The notes under the pieces: model-generated
Database searches by the model: none
Seen by the model: only the letters and a program-made list of their open reading frames with translations
Told to the model about the DNA's origin: nothing
Assembly (NCBI GenBank): GCA_022711665.1
Contig: JAKLEN010000001.1
Span: 369,179 to 433,178 of the forward strand
DNA from: Acidobacteriota bacterium
GTDB taxonomy: Bacteria > Acidobacteriota > Aminicenantia > Aminicenantales > Saccharicenantaceae
Length of the DNA stretch: 64,000 nucleotides
Direction: 5' to 3'
Shown: positions 17,443 to 25,591 of the stretch, piece by piece
Layout: each line of letters begins with the position of its first letter
Position numbering within the stretch: position 1 is the first letter of the stretch
Program-made: the position numbers and the translations under genes

Positions 17443-18483
17443 ATGGAACACAAGATCGGACTCATCGGCTGCGGCACCGTCGGGCAGGGGCTGCTCCAGA
17501 TCCTGCACGAAAAAAAGGACTATCTCCGCGACGTCCACGGCTTCGAGGCCAGGGTCGTGGCCATCTCCGACAAGCTCAAGGGCACGCTCCTCGCGCCCGA
17601 CGGCATCGACATCCCCGCCGTCCTGGCCATGCTCGGCGCGGGCCAGGGCCTGGCCGCCTATCCCCACGCCGGGCGGGGCCGGACCGAGCCCCTCGATCCC
17701 CTGGACATGCTCGAGCGGACCGACGCCGGCATCATCGCCGAGATGACCTACACCGATATCAAGACCGGCGAGCCGGCCACGGGCTACATCAAGAAGGCCC
17801 TCCGCCTGGGCAAGCACGTCGTCACCTCGAACAAGGGGCCGGCCGCCCTCCACTACCGCGAGCTCCGCGACCTGGCCCGCCAGAACGGCGTCCAGTTCCG
17901 CATCGAGGGCACGGTCATGAGCGGCACGCCCGTTTTCCACCTGGCCGAGGCCGGCCTGGCCGGCAACACCATCACCGAGGTCCAGGGCATCCTCAACGGC
18001 ACGACCAACTTCATCCTGAGCAAGATGGAGACCGAGGGCATGGACTACGGCCCGGCCCTGGCCCTGGCCCAGAAGCTCGGCTACGCCGAGGCCGACCCGA
18101 CCGCCGACGTCGAGGGCTTCGACGCCCTGGCCAAGGTCGTCATCCTGTCCAACGTCCTCCTGGGCGGCTCGCTCAAGACGTCCGACGTCGCCCGCCAGGG
18201 CATCTCGGCCATCACCAAGGCCGACGTCGAGGCGGCCAAGGCCAAGGGGCTGCGCTACAAGCTCATCGGCCGGGCCAAGCTCGAGGGCGGCGCCGTCACC
18301 GCCAGCGTCTCCCCCCGGATGCTGCCGCTGGCCGACCCGCTGGCCGGGGTCATGGGCGCCCAGAACGCCCTGAGCCTGCAGACCGACCTGATGGGCAAGA
18401 TCACCATCCAGGGGGCCGGCGCCGGGAAGATCGAGACCGGCTTCGCCATCCTCTCGGACATCCTGGCCGTCCACCGCGGCTGA
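17443..18483 (+). CDS. hom: Homoserine dehydrogenase
   Basis: 346 residues; reduces aspartate semialdehyde to homoserine with NAD(P)H, in the Thr/Met/Ile pathway. The Rossmann motif is at the start (GLIGCGTVGQG, residues 5-15). The catalytic domain has VVTSNKGPAALHY, EGTVMSGTPVF, GILNGTTNFIL and the signature YAEADPTADVEGFDALAK. The ACT regulatory domain that ends many bacterial enzymes is missing, so feedback control by threonine through that domain is not expected. The ATG at 17443 has AGGAGG upstream. The PLP enzyme at 20506 continues the methionine branch, but an AT-rich gene now separates them. Confidence 0.93.
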   Translation: MEHKIGLIGCGTVGQGLLQILHEKKDYLRDVHGFEARVVAISDKLKGTLLAPDGIDIPAVLAMLGAGQGLAAYPHAGRGRTEPLDPLDMLERTDAGIIAEMTYTDIKTGEPATGYIKKALRLGKHVVTSNKGPAALHYRELRDLARQNGVQFRIEGTVMSGTPVFHLAEAGLAGNTITEVQGILNGTTNFILSKMETEGMDYGPALALAQKLGYAEADPTADVEGFDALAKVVILSNVLLGGSLKTSDVARQGISAITKADVEAAKAKGLRYKLIGRAKLEGGAVTASVSPRMLPLADPLAGVMGAQNALSLQTDLMGKITIQGAGAGKIETGFAILSDILAVHRG

Positions 18484-18551
18484 TAGCGCTATTGCAGTCT
18501 TTTTTGATCCGCCTTAAGAATGCCTCACGTATTCAAGTCAACTAAAACGTT

Positions 18552-20219
18552 TTATGAATCCCATGAGATCGGGAGCTCAAGAATGCGCTCCGACCCTATC
18601 CAACTCAAGAAGATAGGATTGCTTTTACTTTGCGTGGACAGGAGATAGACCTGGTTTCTAGCTCTTGTTAAGGCAACTAGGAAGCTGCAAACATCTTGAT
18701 TGGACATCGTCCTGTCTCTAATACAGTACCTATCGTTAAGATTTGCGATTATGACATAATCAGCCGTTAGCCCTTTAGCGCTTTGAAACGTCGTTATTTG
18801 AATGGGTATTTTTCTAATTCCAGGATCTGATGACGCAATTCTTGAATCCTGTAACTCATCGCGTAGAGCATATAAAGCCACGCTATGTGGGTCGGTGCTC
18901 AACTCATCTAGAAGCTCCGCAGACTTCTTCCTATCGATCATCTTCCCATCTTTGACCTTACGGAGGGTCGCAACTAACCTTTTAATCCGCCTCTTTAGCT
19001 GTAAGTCAACATAATCAATTAATTTTTCGTGATTCTGTCCGGTCTTTGTTCTTCGGAGCAATTCAATAAAATTTTCTTTACTTAAGAATGATTGGGCTAT
19101 TATTCGCCATCCAAGGTTATCATTCGCGTCTAATAGCAAAAGCTTAAGCCCATCCAAAAGGGAGGGCTCGGCAAACTCTGCCCGTTCATTAAACGCAATG
19201 TTACGAAACCCCCTCGAGACCAAACCTTCGTGTATTCTTTTACACTGGTTTCCCGTGGGAGAAAGTATCAAAATCGTACGCTTTGAACGGACATCTCGAG
19301 CGATGCCCTCAATATATTTCTGAATGGCCCAAGGTATTTGTTTATCGAAGAGTCGAGTATAGAGGATTTTTGGATATTGACTGCTCGTCTTATCCATTTC
19401 TGGGCATGGAAAATAACGGTAGGGCTTATCAATTCTTCCAGATAAAAAGTCTTTCTCCTTAGCCTTCTTAATAATATCATTTGCGGCTTCGACAATGACC
19501 CTTGTGCTTCGAGAACAGAAGGGAAGGGGAAAACAGACATACCCCTTGATATCTTTATGAAATCGTTTTCGAATGTGTAGAGGACTCGCACTCTTAAGCG
19601 ATTCATAGAGGGCTTGATCGTCATCTCCAGCTAGAAGGATAGGACTCTTTTTTGCCAATAAGTCTATGAGGGATACTTCCAAATCGTTGAAATCTTGAAA
19701 TTCGTCAACAACAATTTGTTCATAGGACGGAATTTTATCGCTGTTTTTTTCGAATAAGAGCACGAGAGCATAAACAACATCAGAAAACCCATAATAGTCA
19801 TAATAATCTTTTCGGTTTTTATAGAATTCAAGGTGGTCTTTATCATCAATCCTTTTATGGAAGATACGTTCATAATCGATATCTTCGTCAATTAATATTT
19901 GAGCATCCTGTCTGATTATCTTGGATAGTTTCGGAAAGATTTTTACGTTCTTGCCGGATAAACGCGAAAGTTCACTTCTTGCGAATCCATGAAGCGTTTT
20001 TACGGTAGACATCCCAAACAGCTCAAGCGATAAATCCTCGACAAGCGAATTAACAAATGTTAGGGTAAGGGTATTCTTGCGGCCTGCAAGAATCTCCCGA
20101 AATAAATAGGTTTTACCTGTGCCCGGCCCTGCAACGACAAGCTTATTTTTGGCTTTTGAGAAGGCGACGGCATCGACTGCTTGCTTTCTTTCGAGCTTAG
20201 CAACTGCGTGCTCGTCCAT
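18552..20219 (-). CDS. UvrD/Rep-like superfamily 1 DNA helicase in an AT-rich island
   Basis: 555 residues. SF1 helicase motifs are in order: Walker A AGPGTGKT (about 31-38), TLTFVNSLVEDL (motif Ia), Walker B VVDEFQDF (about 172), AGDDDQALYES (motif III), TTFQSAKGLTADYVIIANL (motif V) and VALTRARNQVYLLS (motif VI, near residue 525). It is shorter than UvrD (about 720). Codon and base use are very different from both neighbours: A+T rich, with Lys/Ile/Asn/Ser frequent, pointing to recent horizontal transfer. No nuclease partner is adjacent, so a defence role is possible but not shown. Confidence 0.88.
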   Translation of the reverse strand: MDEHAVAKLERKQAVDAVAFSKAKNKLVVAGPGTGKTYLFREILAGRKNTLTLTFVNSLVEDLSLELFGMSTVKTLHGFARSELSRLSGKNVKIFPKLSKIIRQDAQILIDEDIDYERIFHKRIDDKDHLEFYKNRKDYYDYYGFSDVVYALVLLFEKNSDKIPSYEQIVVDEFQDFNDLEVSLIDLLAKKSPILLAGDDDQALYESLKSASPLHIRKRFHKDIKGYVCFPLPFCSRSTRVIVEAANDIIKKAKEKDFLSGRIDKPYRYFPCPEMDKTSSQYPKILYTRLFDKQIPWAIQKYIEGIARDVRSKRTILILSPTGNQCKRIHEGLVSRGFRNIAFNERAEFAEPSLLDGLKLLLLDANDNLGWRIIAQSFLSKENFIELLRRTKTGQNHEKLIDYVDLQLKRRIKRLVATLRKVKDGKMIDRKKSAELLDELSTDPHSVALYALRDELQDSRIASSDPGIRKIPIQITTFQSAKGLTADYVIIANLNDRYCIRDRTMSNQDVCSFLVALTRARNQVYLLSTQSKSNPIFLSWIGSERILELPISWDS

Positions 20220-20409
20220 TTAGTATTTTCCTTTCAGAATATCTATGAAAAATTGGGTTTTCTCCCCTCACACATAGAATTTACGCTAAGACCAACGATT
20301 TTGGCTGTCAAGGGAATAATGAACTGAAACCTCCATTCCGATATCTCGATGTCAAATAATGTAGTTAATTGGCGTAGCTTGACTCGCCCCATGCCTTCTT
20401 TATATGCTT

Positions 20410-20433
20410 ATGACGCAGCTTTGGCTGTGTCAT
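20410..20433. repeat. Short hairpin at the edge of the AT-rich island
   Basis: ATGACGCAGC and GCTGTGTCAT pair over 10 bp (one G-T) around a TTTG loop. There is no T-tract, so it is not a normal terminator. It sits where base composition returns to GC-rich, 72 bases before the next gene. The 20220-20505 gap holds nothing else that I recognise. Confidence 0.45.
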
Positions 20434-20505
20434 GCCTGTAGCCTTTAAAGCGACCTGCCGGCCGGCCGAGCCGCATCCTACCTTCCCGCCCCCTATGGAG
20501 GATCC

Positions 20506-21912
20506 ATGAGCTCCGCTCCGACCTTTTCGCCCGGCGTCATGAAGTACATAGAGGCTTCGAAAAAGCTCCTGGCCGAGCGCGAAGCCGCCCTGGCCCGGAT
20601 GAAGGCGATGAGGTTCGACACCATCGCCGTCCACGGCCTCTACACCGTCGAGGAGGCCCTCGGCCGCAACCAGGGGGCCGTCATCGAACCCCTGTACCTG
20701 TCCACCTCCCAGGCCTACGCCGATTCGGACGAGCTCGAGGCCGCCCTGGCCTACCTCGTCCCGACCTGGTGCTATACCCGCATCGCCAACCCGACGACCT
20801 ATTACCTCGAATGGGTCCTGGCCCTCCTCGAGGGCTACCGGACCGGGTCCGATACGTCCTGCTGCGTCACGGCCTCGGGCATGGGCGCCATCACCCAGGC
20901 CATCGACCCGCTCCTGGTCAAGCAGAAGGAGGGGCCGGAGCGCATCAACTTCGTCTCCTGCATCCAGGTCTACGGCGGGACCTTCCAGCAGTTCTCGCTG
21001 CGGAAGATGAAGGAGCGCGGCGTCGAGTGCCGCTGGGTCAAGCATCCCTGGGACATCCAGGATTGGAAATCGAAGATCGACGAGGACACCCGCTTCCTCT
21101 ACATGGAGATGCCCTCCAACCCCCAGCAGTCCTTCGCCGACGTCAGGGCCCTGGCCGACCTGGCCCACTCCTGGGAGATCCCCCTGATCATCGACGCCAC
21201 CTGCGCCACGCCGGCCCTGATGCGGCCGATCGCCCACGGCGCCGACATCGTCGTCCACTCGCTGACGAAGTCGATCACGTCCGGCGGCTTCGCCATCGGC
21301 GGGGCGCTCATCAGCCGCAAGCCCATCACGACCAAGGTCCGGAACGACCATCCCCTGTTCAAGGAGAGCTACGCCGAGTACGTCAAGTTCCTGCCCTACC
21401 GCGACAACGGCCCGGCCGCGGCCCCCGTCAACGCCCTCTTCGCCCTGAACGACCTGCGGACCCTGCGCTCGAAGATGGACCTGGTCAGCGCCAACTGCCA
21501 GAGGGTCGCCGAGCACCTCCAGAAGCATCCCAAGGTCTACCAGGTCGACTACCTCGGCCTGCCCAGCTACCATCTCCACGGGATGGCCAAGGCCTACATG
21601 ACGCTCGTCGATTCCGACGACGGGACCGGCCGCGAGGTCAACCGCTACGGCCACCTGATGAGCTTCCGGGTCGACGGGCCTCCGCAGAACGCCCGCAAGG
21701 TTTTCGACCGGTTCAAGATGATCTACCGGGCCACCGACCTGGGCCGGATCAAGAGCGTGGCCACCATCCCGGCCATCTCGACCCACCAGCAGCAGGGCGA
21801 GGAGGCCCGGCGCGAGGCCGACGTGCCGCCCCAGCTCATCCGGCTCTGCGTCGGCGCCGAGCATCCCGACGACATCATCGCCGACCTGGACCAGGCCTTG
21901 AAGTCCCTCTAG
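20506..21912 (+). CDS. Cys/Met metabolism PLP-dependent enzyme (gamma-synthase/gamma-lyase family)
   Basis: 468 residues. A fold-type I PLP enzyme of the trans-sulfuration family: FDTIAVHGLYTVEEALG at the N-terminus, YTRIANPTTYYLEWVL, a Gly-rich PLP-phosphate loop in TASGMGAITQAID, FYMEMPSNP-like region, and the Schiff-base Lys in DIVVHSLTKSITSGGF. The Lys context (TKSITSGG) differs from the common TKY.GGH form. Likely activities are cystathionine gamma-synthase, O-acetylhomoserine sulfhydrylase or methionine gamma-lyase; the sequence alone does not decide. Homoserine dehydrogenase upstream favours methionine synthesis. TGGAGG precedes the ATG. Confidence 0.85.
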   Translation: MSSAPTFSPGVMKYIEASKKLLAEREAALARMKAMRFDTIAVHGLYTVEEALGRNQGAVIEPLYLSTSQAYADSDELEAALAYLVPTWCYTRIANPTTYYLEWVLALLEGYRTGSDTSCCVTASGMGAITQAIDPLLVKQKEGPERINFVSCIQVYGGTFQQFSLRKMKERGVECRWVKHPWDIQDWKSKIDEDTRFLYMEMPSNPQQSFADVRALADLAHSWEIPLIIDATCATPALMRPIAHGADIVVHSLTKSITSGGFAIGGALISRKPITTKVRNDHPLFKESYAEYVKFLPYRDNGPAAAPVNALFALNDLRTLRSKMDLVSANCQRVAEHLQKHPKVYQVDYLGLPSYHLHGMAKAYMTLVDSDDGTGREVNRYGHLMSFRVDGPPQNARKVFDRFKMIYRATDLGRIKSVATIPAISTHQQQGEEARREADVPPQLIRLCVGAEHPDDIIADLDQALKSL

Positions 21913-21945
21913 CCGGGCCGGGCGGAAGGCGGGGCGGCGGAGCGG

Positions 21946-22782
21946 TCAGCCCCGCCGTCCGAAGATCGAAGCGGCGATGCCGAAGGCGCCGCAGATGTCG
22001 CCGATCTCCGCGTCCGTCAGGCCTTCCCCCGCCCCGCCGGCGGTCAGGTTCATGGCCTCATAGCGGGCCGCCGTCTCGGCGTACTCGATCCGGTCCACGG
22101 CCCGCGTGACGGACCTGTCCGAGCGGGCGATGACGCCGTGCTTGCTCCAGACCGCTATCCGGTGGGAGCGGAGCGAGGCCGCCGTCGCTGCGGCGAGCCC
22201 GTCCGAGCCGGGGACAAGGAAGCCGATGCAGCCGATCCCTTCCGGCAGGTTGACGACCGTTTCCGGCTGCCAGCGCAGCAGGCGGCGGCCGAGCTCCGCC
22301 TCGGCCCGGTAGCGGGGGATGTGGCTTAAATAGGTCAGGAACACCGGCTGGGCGTGGACTACCGCGTGGAAATTCGTGCCGGTCGCCGCGACCTGATCCT
22401 GGTGCACGGCCAGGTGGGAGTTGAGCTCGCTCGTCAGCCTGGCGAACAGGCGCCGCGGCGAGGTGTAGAGCCGCCCGGTCCGGCCGCCATCGTCCACGGT
22501 GACGAAGCCCAGGTTCGCCGCCGGGTCGTGGAGGATCTCGCGCAGGCGGCGGCCCGACCCGGTCACCAGCAGCGAGCCCCCGGCCAGGGCCGGCGCCGGC
22601 GCCGGCAGCTCGATAGCCTCCGAGATGGGGAAGTGGCGGCGGGCGTCGATCGGCCAGCCGAGATAGGCCGAGATATTGCCGGCGGCCCCTTCGCAGGCGT
22701 CGATCTGGGACAGGCGCTGGCCGGCCTCGCCGATCATGGCGATGAGCTCGTCCAGCTCCGGGAAAGGCGCCTCGATGGACAT
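21946..22782 (-). CDS. Class II aldolase/adducin family protein, RhaD-like
   Basis: 278 residues. It matches rhamnulose-1-phosphate aldolase and related class II aldolases: EGAAGNISAYLGW (about residue 25), LLVTGSGRRLREI, TSELNSHLAVHQ with the catalytic Glu/His region, and the zinc-binding FHAVVHAQPVF (HxH) with a later SKHGVIARS His. It would cleave a ketose-1-phosphate into dihydroxyacetone phosphate and an aldehyde such as lactaldehyde, using Zn(II). The ATG at 22782 has GAGAGGAGC upstream. Nearby aldehyde dehydrogenases could oxidise the aldehyde product; that link is inferred from position only. Confidence 0.78.
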   Translation of the reverse strand: MSIEAPFPELDELIAMIGEAGQRLSQIDACEGAAGNISAYLGWPIDARRHFPISEAIELPAPAPALAGGSLLVTGSGRRLREILHDPAANLGFVTVDDGGRTGRLYTSPRRLFARLTSELNSHLAVHQDQVAATGTNFHAVVHAQPVFLTYLSHIPRYRAEAELGRRLLRWQPETVVNLPEGIGCIGFLVPGSDGLAAATAASLRSHRIAVWSKHGVIARSDRSVTRAVDRIEYAETAARYEAMNLTAGGAGEGLTDAEIGDICGAFGIAASIFGRRG

Positions 22783-22890
22783 GCGCTTGCTCCTCTCGCG
22801 CCGCATTATCGGCCCCGCGACGACCGGTGTCAAGGCGCGCCCCCCCCGCGCTTCCCGCCTCGCCCTCATGGCCCCCGGCCCGGGCCGGGA

Positions 22891-23865
22891 TCAGCCGAAT
22901 TCCTCGGGCCGGATCTGCTGCAGGTACCCGACGACGCGGCTCCCGGCCTCGAGGCCGGCCTTCCTCTTTTTCCGGTAGATCGAGAAGAGGTCGGCCTTGA
23001 CGCGAACTTCGGGGAAGAGGTTGATGAGCCGGCGGCGGCGGAGCTCGGCGGCGATGGCGTACTTGGGAAGGAGGGCGATGCCCAGCCCCTCCGCCGCCGC
23101 GTTGATGATGCCGCGGATATGGTTGATCTCGACGACCGTTTCCCGCCTGAAGGCCGGCTGCTCGCCGCGGGGCACGGCGTGGACGAAACGCCCCCACCAG
23201 GAGGCGTTCTTGTCCAGGGAGATGATCGTCTGGCCCTCGAGGTCCTTGGGCGCCGCGACCGTCCGGCCCTTCAGGTAGGAGGGCGCGGCGACGACGGCGT
23301 ACTCCTCGCGGAAGAGGTCCGTCCGCTCGAGGCCGGCCAGGGCGTGCTGCCGGCAGTCGACGATGATGTCGAGCTCGTCGCTCATCAGGGCGGGCAGGGG
23401 ATCGTTGGAGAAGCGGAAATCGATATGGATGTCGGCGTTGCGGGCCAGGAAGGGCTTGAGGTGGCGGACCAGGACCAGCGTCCCGAATTCGACGGTCGCC
23501 CCCAGACGGATCGTCTGGAGGCGCCGCCCGCCGACCGACAGCGCGTCCTCGGCCCTCTCCAGCTCGCCGAAGATGGCCCGGCAGCTGCGGGCCAGCTCCT
23601 GGCCCGCCGGCGTCAGGGCCAGTCGCCGCCTCCGCCGCGCCACCAGCTCGCACCCGGCGCTGGCTTCGAGCTTCTTGACGGCGTGGCTGACGGCCGACTG
23701 GCTGACGTGGATCCGGCCGGCGGCCCGGGTGAAGCTGAGCGTCTGGGACAGGGCGAAGAAGGTCCGCAGCTGATAGAGGTCGAGCCGGGCCGCCGCCGGG
23801 GCCCGCCCGCGGGGGCCCGGGCCGGGACCCTCCGGCAATATATGAACGCTGCTCATGTTATTCAT
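22891..23865 (-). CDS. LysR family transcriptional regulator
   Basis: 324 residues. A Pro/Gly/Arg-rich leader of about 27 residues is followed by the winged HTH (LDLYQLRTFFALSQTLSFTR, HVSQSAVSHAVKKLEASAG) and then a LysR substrate-binding domain (IRLGATVEFGTLVL, EGLGIALLPKYA). The N-terminal leader is unusual; starts at 23865 or 23856 are possible and neither has a clear ribosome binding site. It is divergent from the pruA-like gene at 23948, so it probably controls that gene and itself. A CATAA-ATA-TTATG dyad overlaps its start codon region. The aldolase gene lies downstream on the same strand. Confidence 0.88.
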   Translation of the reverse strand: MNNMSSVHILPEGPGPGPRGRAPAAARLDLYQLRTFFALSQTLSFTRAAGRIHVSQSAVSHAVKKLEASAGCELVARRRRRLALTPAGQELARSCRAIFGELERAEDALSVGGRRLQTIRLGATVEFGTLVLVRHLKPFLARNADIHIDFRFSNDPLPALMSDELDIIVDCRQHALAGLERTDLFREEYAVVAAPSYLKGRTVAAPKDLEGQTIISLDKNASWWGRFVHAVPRGEQPAFRRETVVEINHIRGIINAAAEGLGIALLPKYAIAAELRRRRLINLFPEVRVKADLFSIYRKKRKAGLEAGSRVVGYLQQIRPEEFG

Positions 23866-23875
23866 AAATATTATG
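23863..23875. promoter_or_regulatory. Dyad in the LysR/pruA divergent promoter region
   Basis: CATAA-ATA-TTATG is a 5-3-5 dyad within an AT-rich patch in GC-rich surroundings, at the start of the LysR gene and about 75 bases upstream of the pruA-like start. A possible -10 for the latter (TATAGT) is at 23885-23890. LysR regulators bind T-N11-A dyads; this one is a candidate. Confidence 0.4.
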
Positions 23876-23947
23876 CGCTTTTTTTATAGTTATGTACATG
23901 GTAACGTCCGCTTGCCAGGCCTCGAATCCGATCGAACGGAGGGAACC

Positions 23948-25588
23948 ATGGAAGCGAACCGATGCGCGGCGCCGAGCCCCGATAGCGAGAGCGTCCGGGA
24001 TTACGGCCCGGGCTCCGAGGACAAGCGCCGGCTGAAGGAGGCCCTGCGGCGGGCGCTCGACCATCCGGCCGAGATCCCGCTGGTCATCGGCGGGGCCGAG
24101 GTCCGGACCGGCCGGACAACGGAGATCCGCTGCCCCCACGACCTGTCCGCGCTTCTCGGCTCCTATCACCGGGCGGGCCGGGAAGAGGCCCTGGCCGCCG
24201 TCGGGGCCGCCCTGAAGGCCAAGCCGGCCTGGGAGAGGACCCGCTGGCAGGACCGGGCGGCCATCTTCCTTCGGGCCGCCGATCTCCTGGCCGGGCGATA
24301 CAGGCACGAGATGGTCGCGGCCACCATGCTCGGCCAGAGCAAGAACGTCTTCCAGGCCGAGCTCGACGCGGCCTGCGAGCTGGCCGACTACCTGCGCTAC
24401 AACGTGGCCTTCATGGGCCGCATCTACGCCGATCAGCCCGATCATCAGGCGCCGGGGACCTGGACGCGCCTCGACTACCGCTCCCTGGACGGCTTCGTCT
24501 TCGCCGTGACCCCCTTCAACTTCACGGCCATCGGCGGCAATCTGCCGACGGCCCCGGCCATGATGGGCAACACCGCCGTCTGGAAGCCCGCCAGCACGGC
24601 CGTCCTCAGCTCCGCCCTTTTCATGCGCATCCTGACCGAGGCCGGCCTGCCCCCGGGCGTCGTCAACATGGTCCCGGGGCGTGGCTCCGACGTCGGCGAC
24701 CCGGTCATCGATCACCGGGACCTGGCCGGCGTCCATTTCACCGGGTCGAACGGGACCTTCGAATCGATCTGGCACCGGGTCGGCGTCAACGTCAAGGGGG
24801 GCGTTTACAGGAACTACCCCCGGCTCGTCGGGGAAACGGGAGGCAAGGACTTCGTCGTCGCCGCGCCGGACGCCGCGCCGGACGCCGTCGCGGCCGCCCT
24901 CTTCCGGGGCGCCTTCGAGTACCAGGGCCAGAAGTGCTCGGCCACCAGCCGGGCCTACATCCCGCGGTCCCTCTGGCCGGAGATCAAGAGCCGCCTGGCG
25001 GAGATGGCCTCGGCCATCCTCGTCGGGGACGTGGCGGACTTCCGGACGTTCATGGGCGCCGTCATCGACAAGCCCGCTTTCGACAGCATCGTTTCCTATA
25101 TCGAATACGCGCGGGCCTCGAAGGAGGCGGAGATCGTCATCGGCGGGACCTATGACGACGGCCGCGGCTATTTCGTCCGGCCCACCGTCATCGAAACGTC
25201 CGACCCGCGGTTCAGGACCATGGCCGAGGAGATCTTCGGGCCCGTCCTGACCGTCCACGTCTATCCCGACGGGGAGTTCGAGCGGACGCTGGACCTGGTC
25301 GACTCGACCAGCCCCTACGCCCTGACCGGGGCGGTTTTTTCCACGGACCGCGAAGCCATCCGCCTGGCCCTGGAGAGGCTGGCGCACGCCGCCGGCAACT
25401 TCTACATCAACGACAAGACGACGGGAGCCTGCGTCGGGCAGCAGCCGTTCGGCGGGGGCCGGATGAGCGGCACGAACGACAAGGCCGGCAGCGCCCTCAA
25501 CCTCATCCGCTGGACCAGCCCGCGGACGATCAAGGAGAATTTCGACCCGCCGCGGACGATCGACTATCCGCACATGGCCGAAGCCTAG
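23948..25588 (+). CDS. pruA: L-glutamate gamma-semialdehyde dehydrogenase (P5C dehydrogenase)
   Basis: 546 residues, the length of the group that stands alone without a proline dehydrogenase domain. Blocks typical of P5C dehydrogenase are visible: VAVTPFNFTAIGG-like FVFAVTPFNFTAIGGNLP, NTAVWKPAS, GVVNMVPGRGSDVGD, HFTGSNGTFESIW, the Glu in VGETGGKDF, catalytic Cys in YQGQKCSATSRAYIP, and C-terminal ACVGQQPFGGGRMSGTND. It oxidises glutamate semialdehyde to glutamate with NAD+, the last step of proline or arginine catabolism, in the cytoplasm. GGAGGGAA precedes the ATG at 23948. No proline dehydrogenase gene is in the window. Confidence 0.92.
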   Translation: MEANRCAAPSPDSESVRDYGPGSEDKRRLKEALRRALDHPAEIPLVIGGAEVRTGRTTEIRCPHDLSALLGSYHRAGREEALAAVGAALKAKPAWERTRWQDRAAIFLRAADLLAGRYRHEMVAATMLGQSKNVFQAELDAACELADYLRYNVAFMGRIYADQPDHQAPGTWTRLDYRSLDGFVFAVTPFNFTAIGGNLPTAPAMMGNTAVWKPASTAVLSSALFMRILTEAGLPPGVVNMVPGRGSDVGDPVIDHRDLAGVHFTGSNGTFESIWHRVGVNVKGGVYRNYPRLVGETGGKDFVVAAPDAAPDAVAAALFRGAFEYQGQKCSATSRAYIPRSLWPEIKSRLAEMASAILVGDVADFRTFMGAVIDKPAFDSIVSYIEYARASKEAEIVIGGTYDDGRGYFVRPTVIETSDPRFRTMAEEIFGPVLTVHVYPDGEFERTLDLVDSTSPYALTGAVFSTDREAIRLALERLAHAAGNFYINDKTTGACVGQQPFGGGRMSGTNDKAGSALNLIRWTSPRTIKENFDPPRTIDYPHMAEA

Positions 25589-25591
25589 GGC

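Noticed and set aside
18552..20219. Gabija-type defence system (GajB helicase)
   Set aside because: The helicase size is compatible, but there is no OLD-family GajA nuclease next to it.
20220..20505. SAM or other riboswitch upstream of the Cys/Met enzyme
   Set aside because: No conserved riboswitch core was recognised; only one short hairpin without a T-tract is present.
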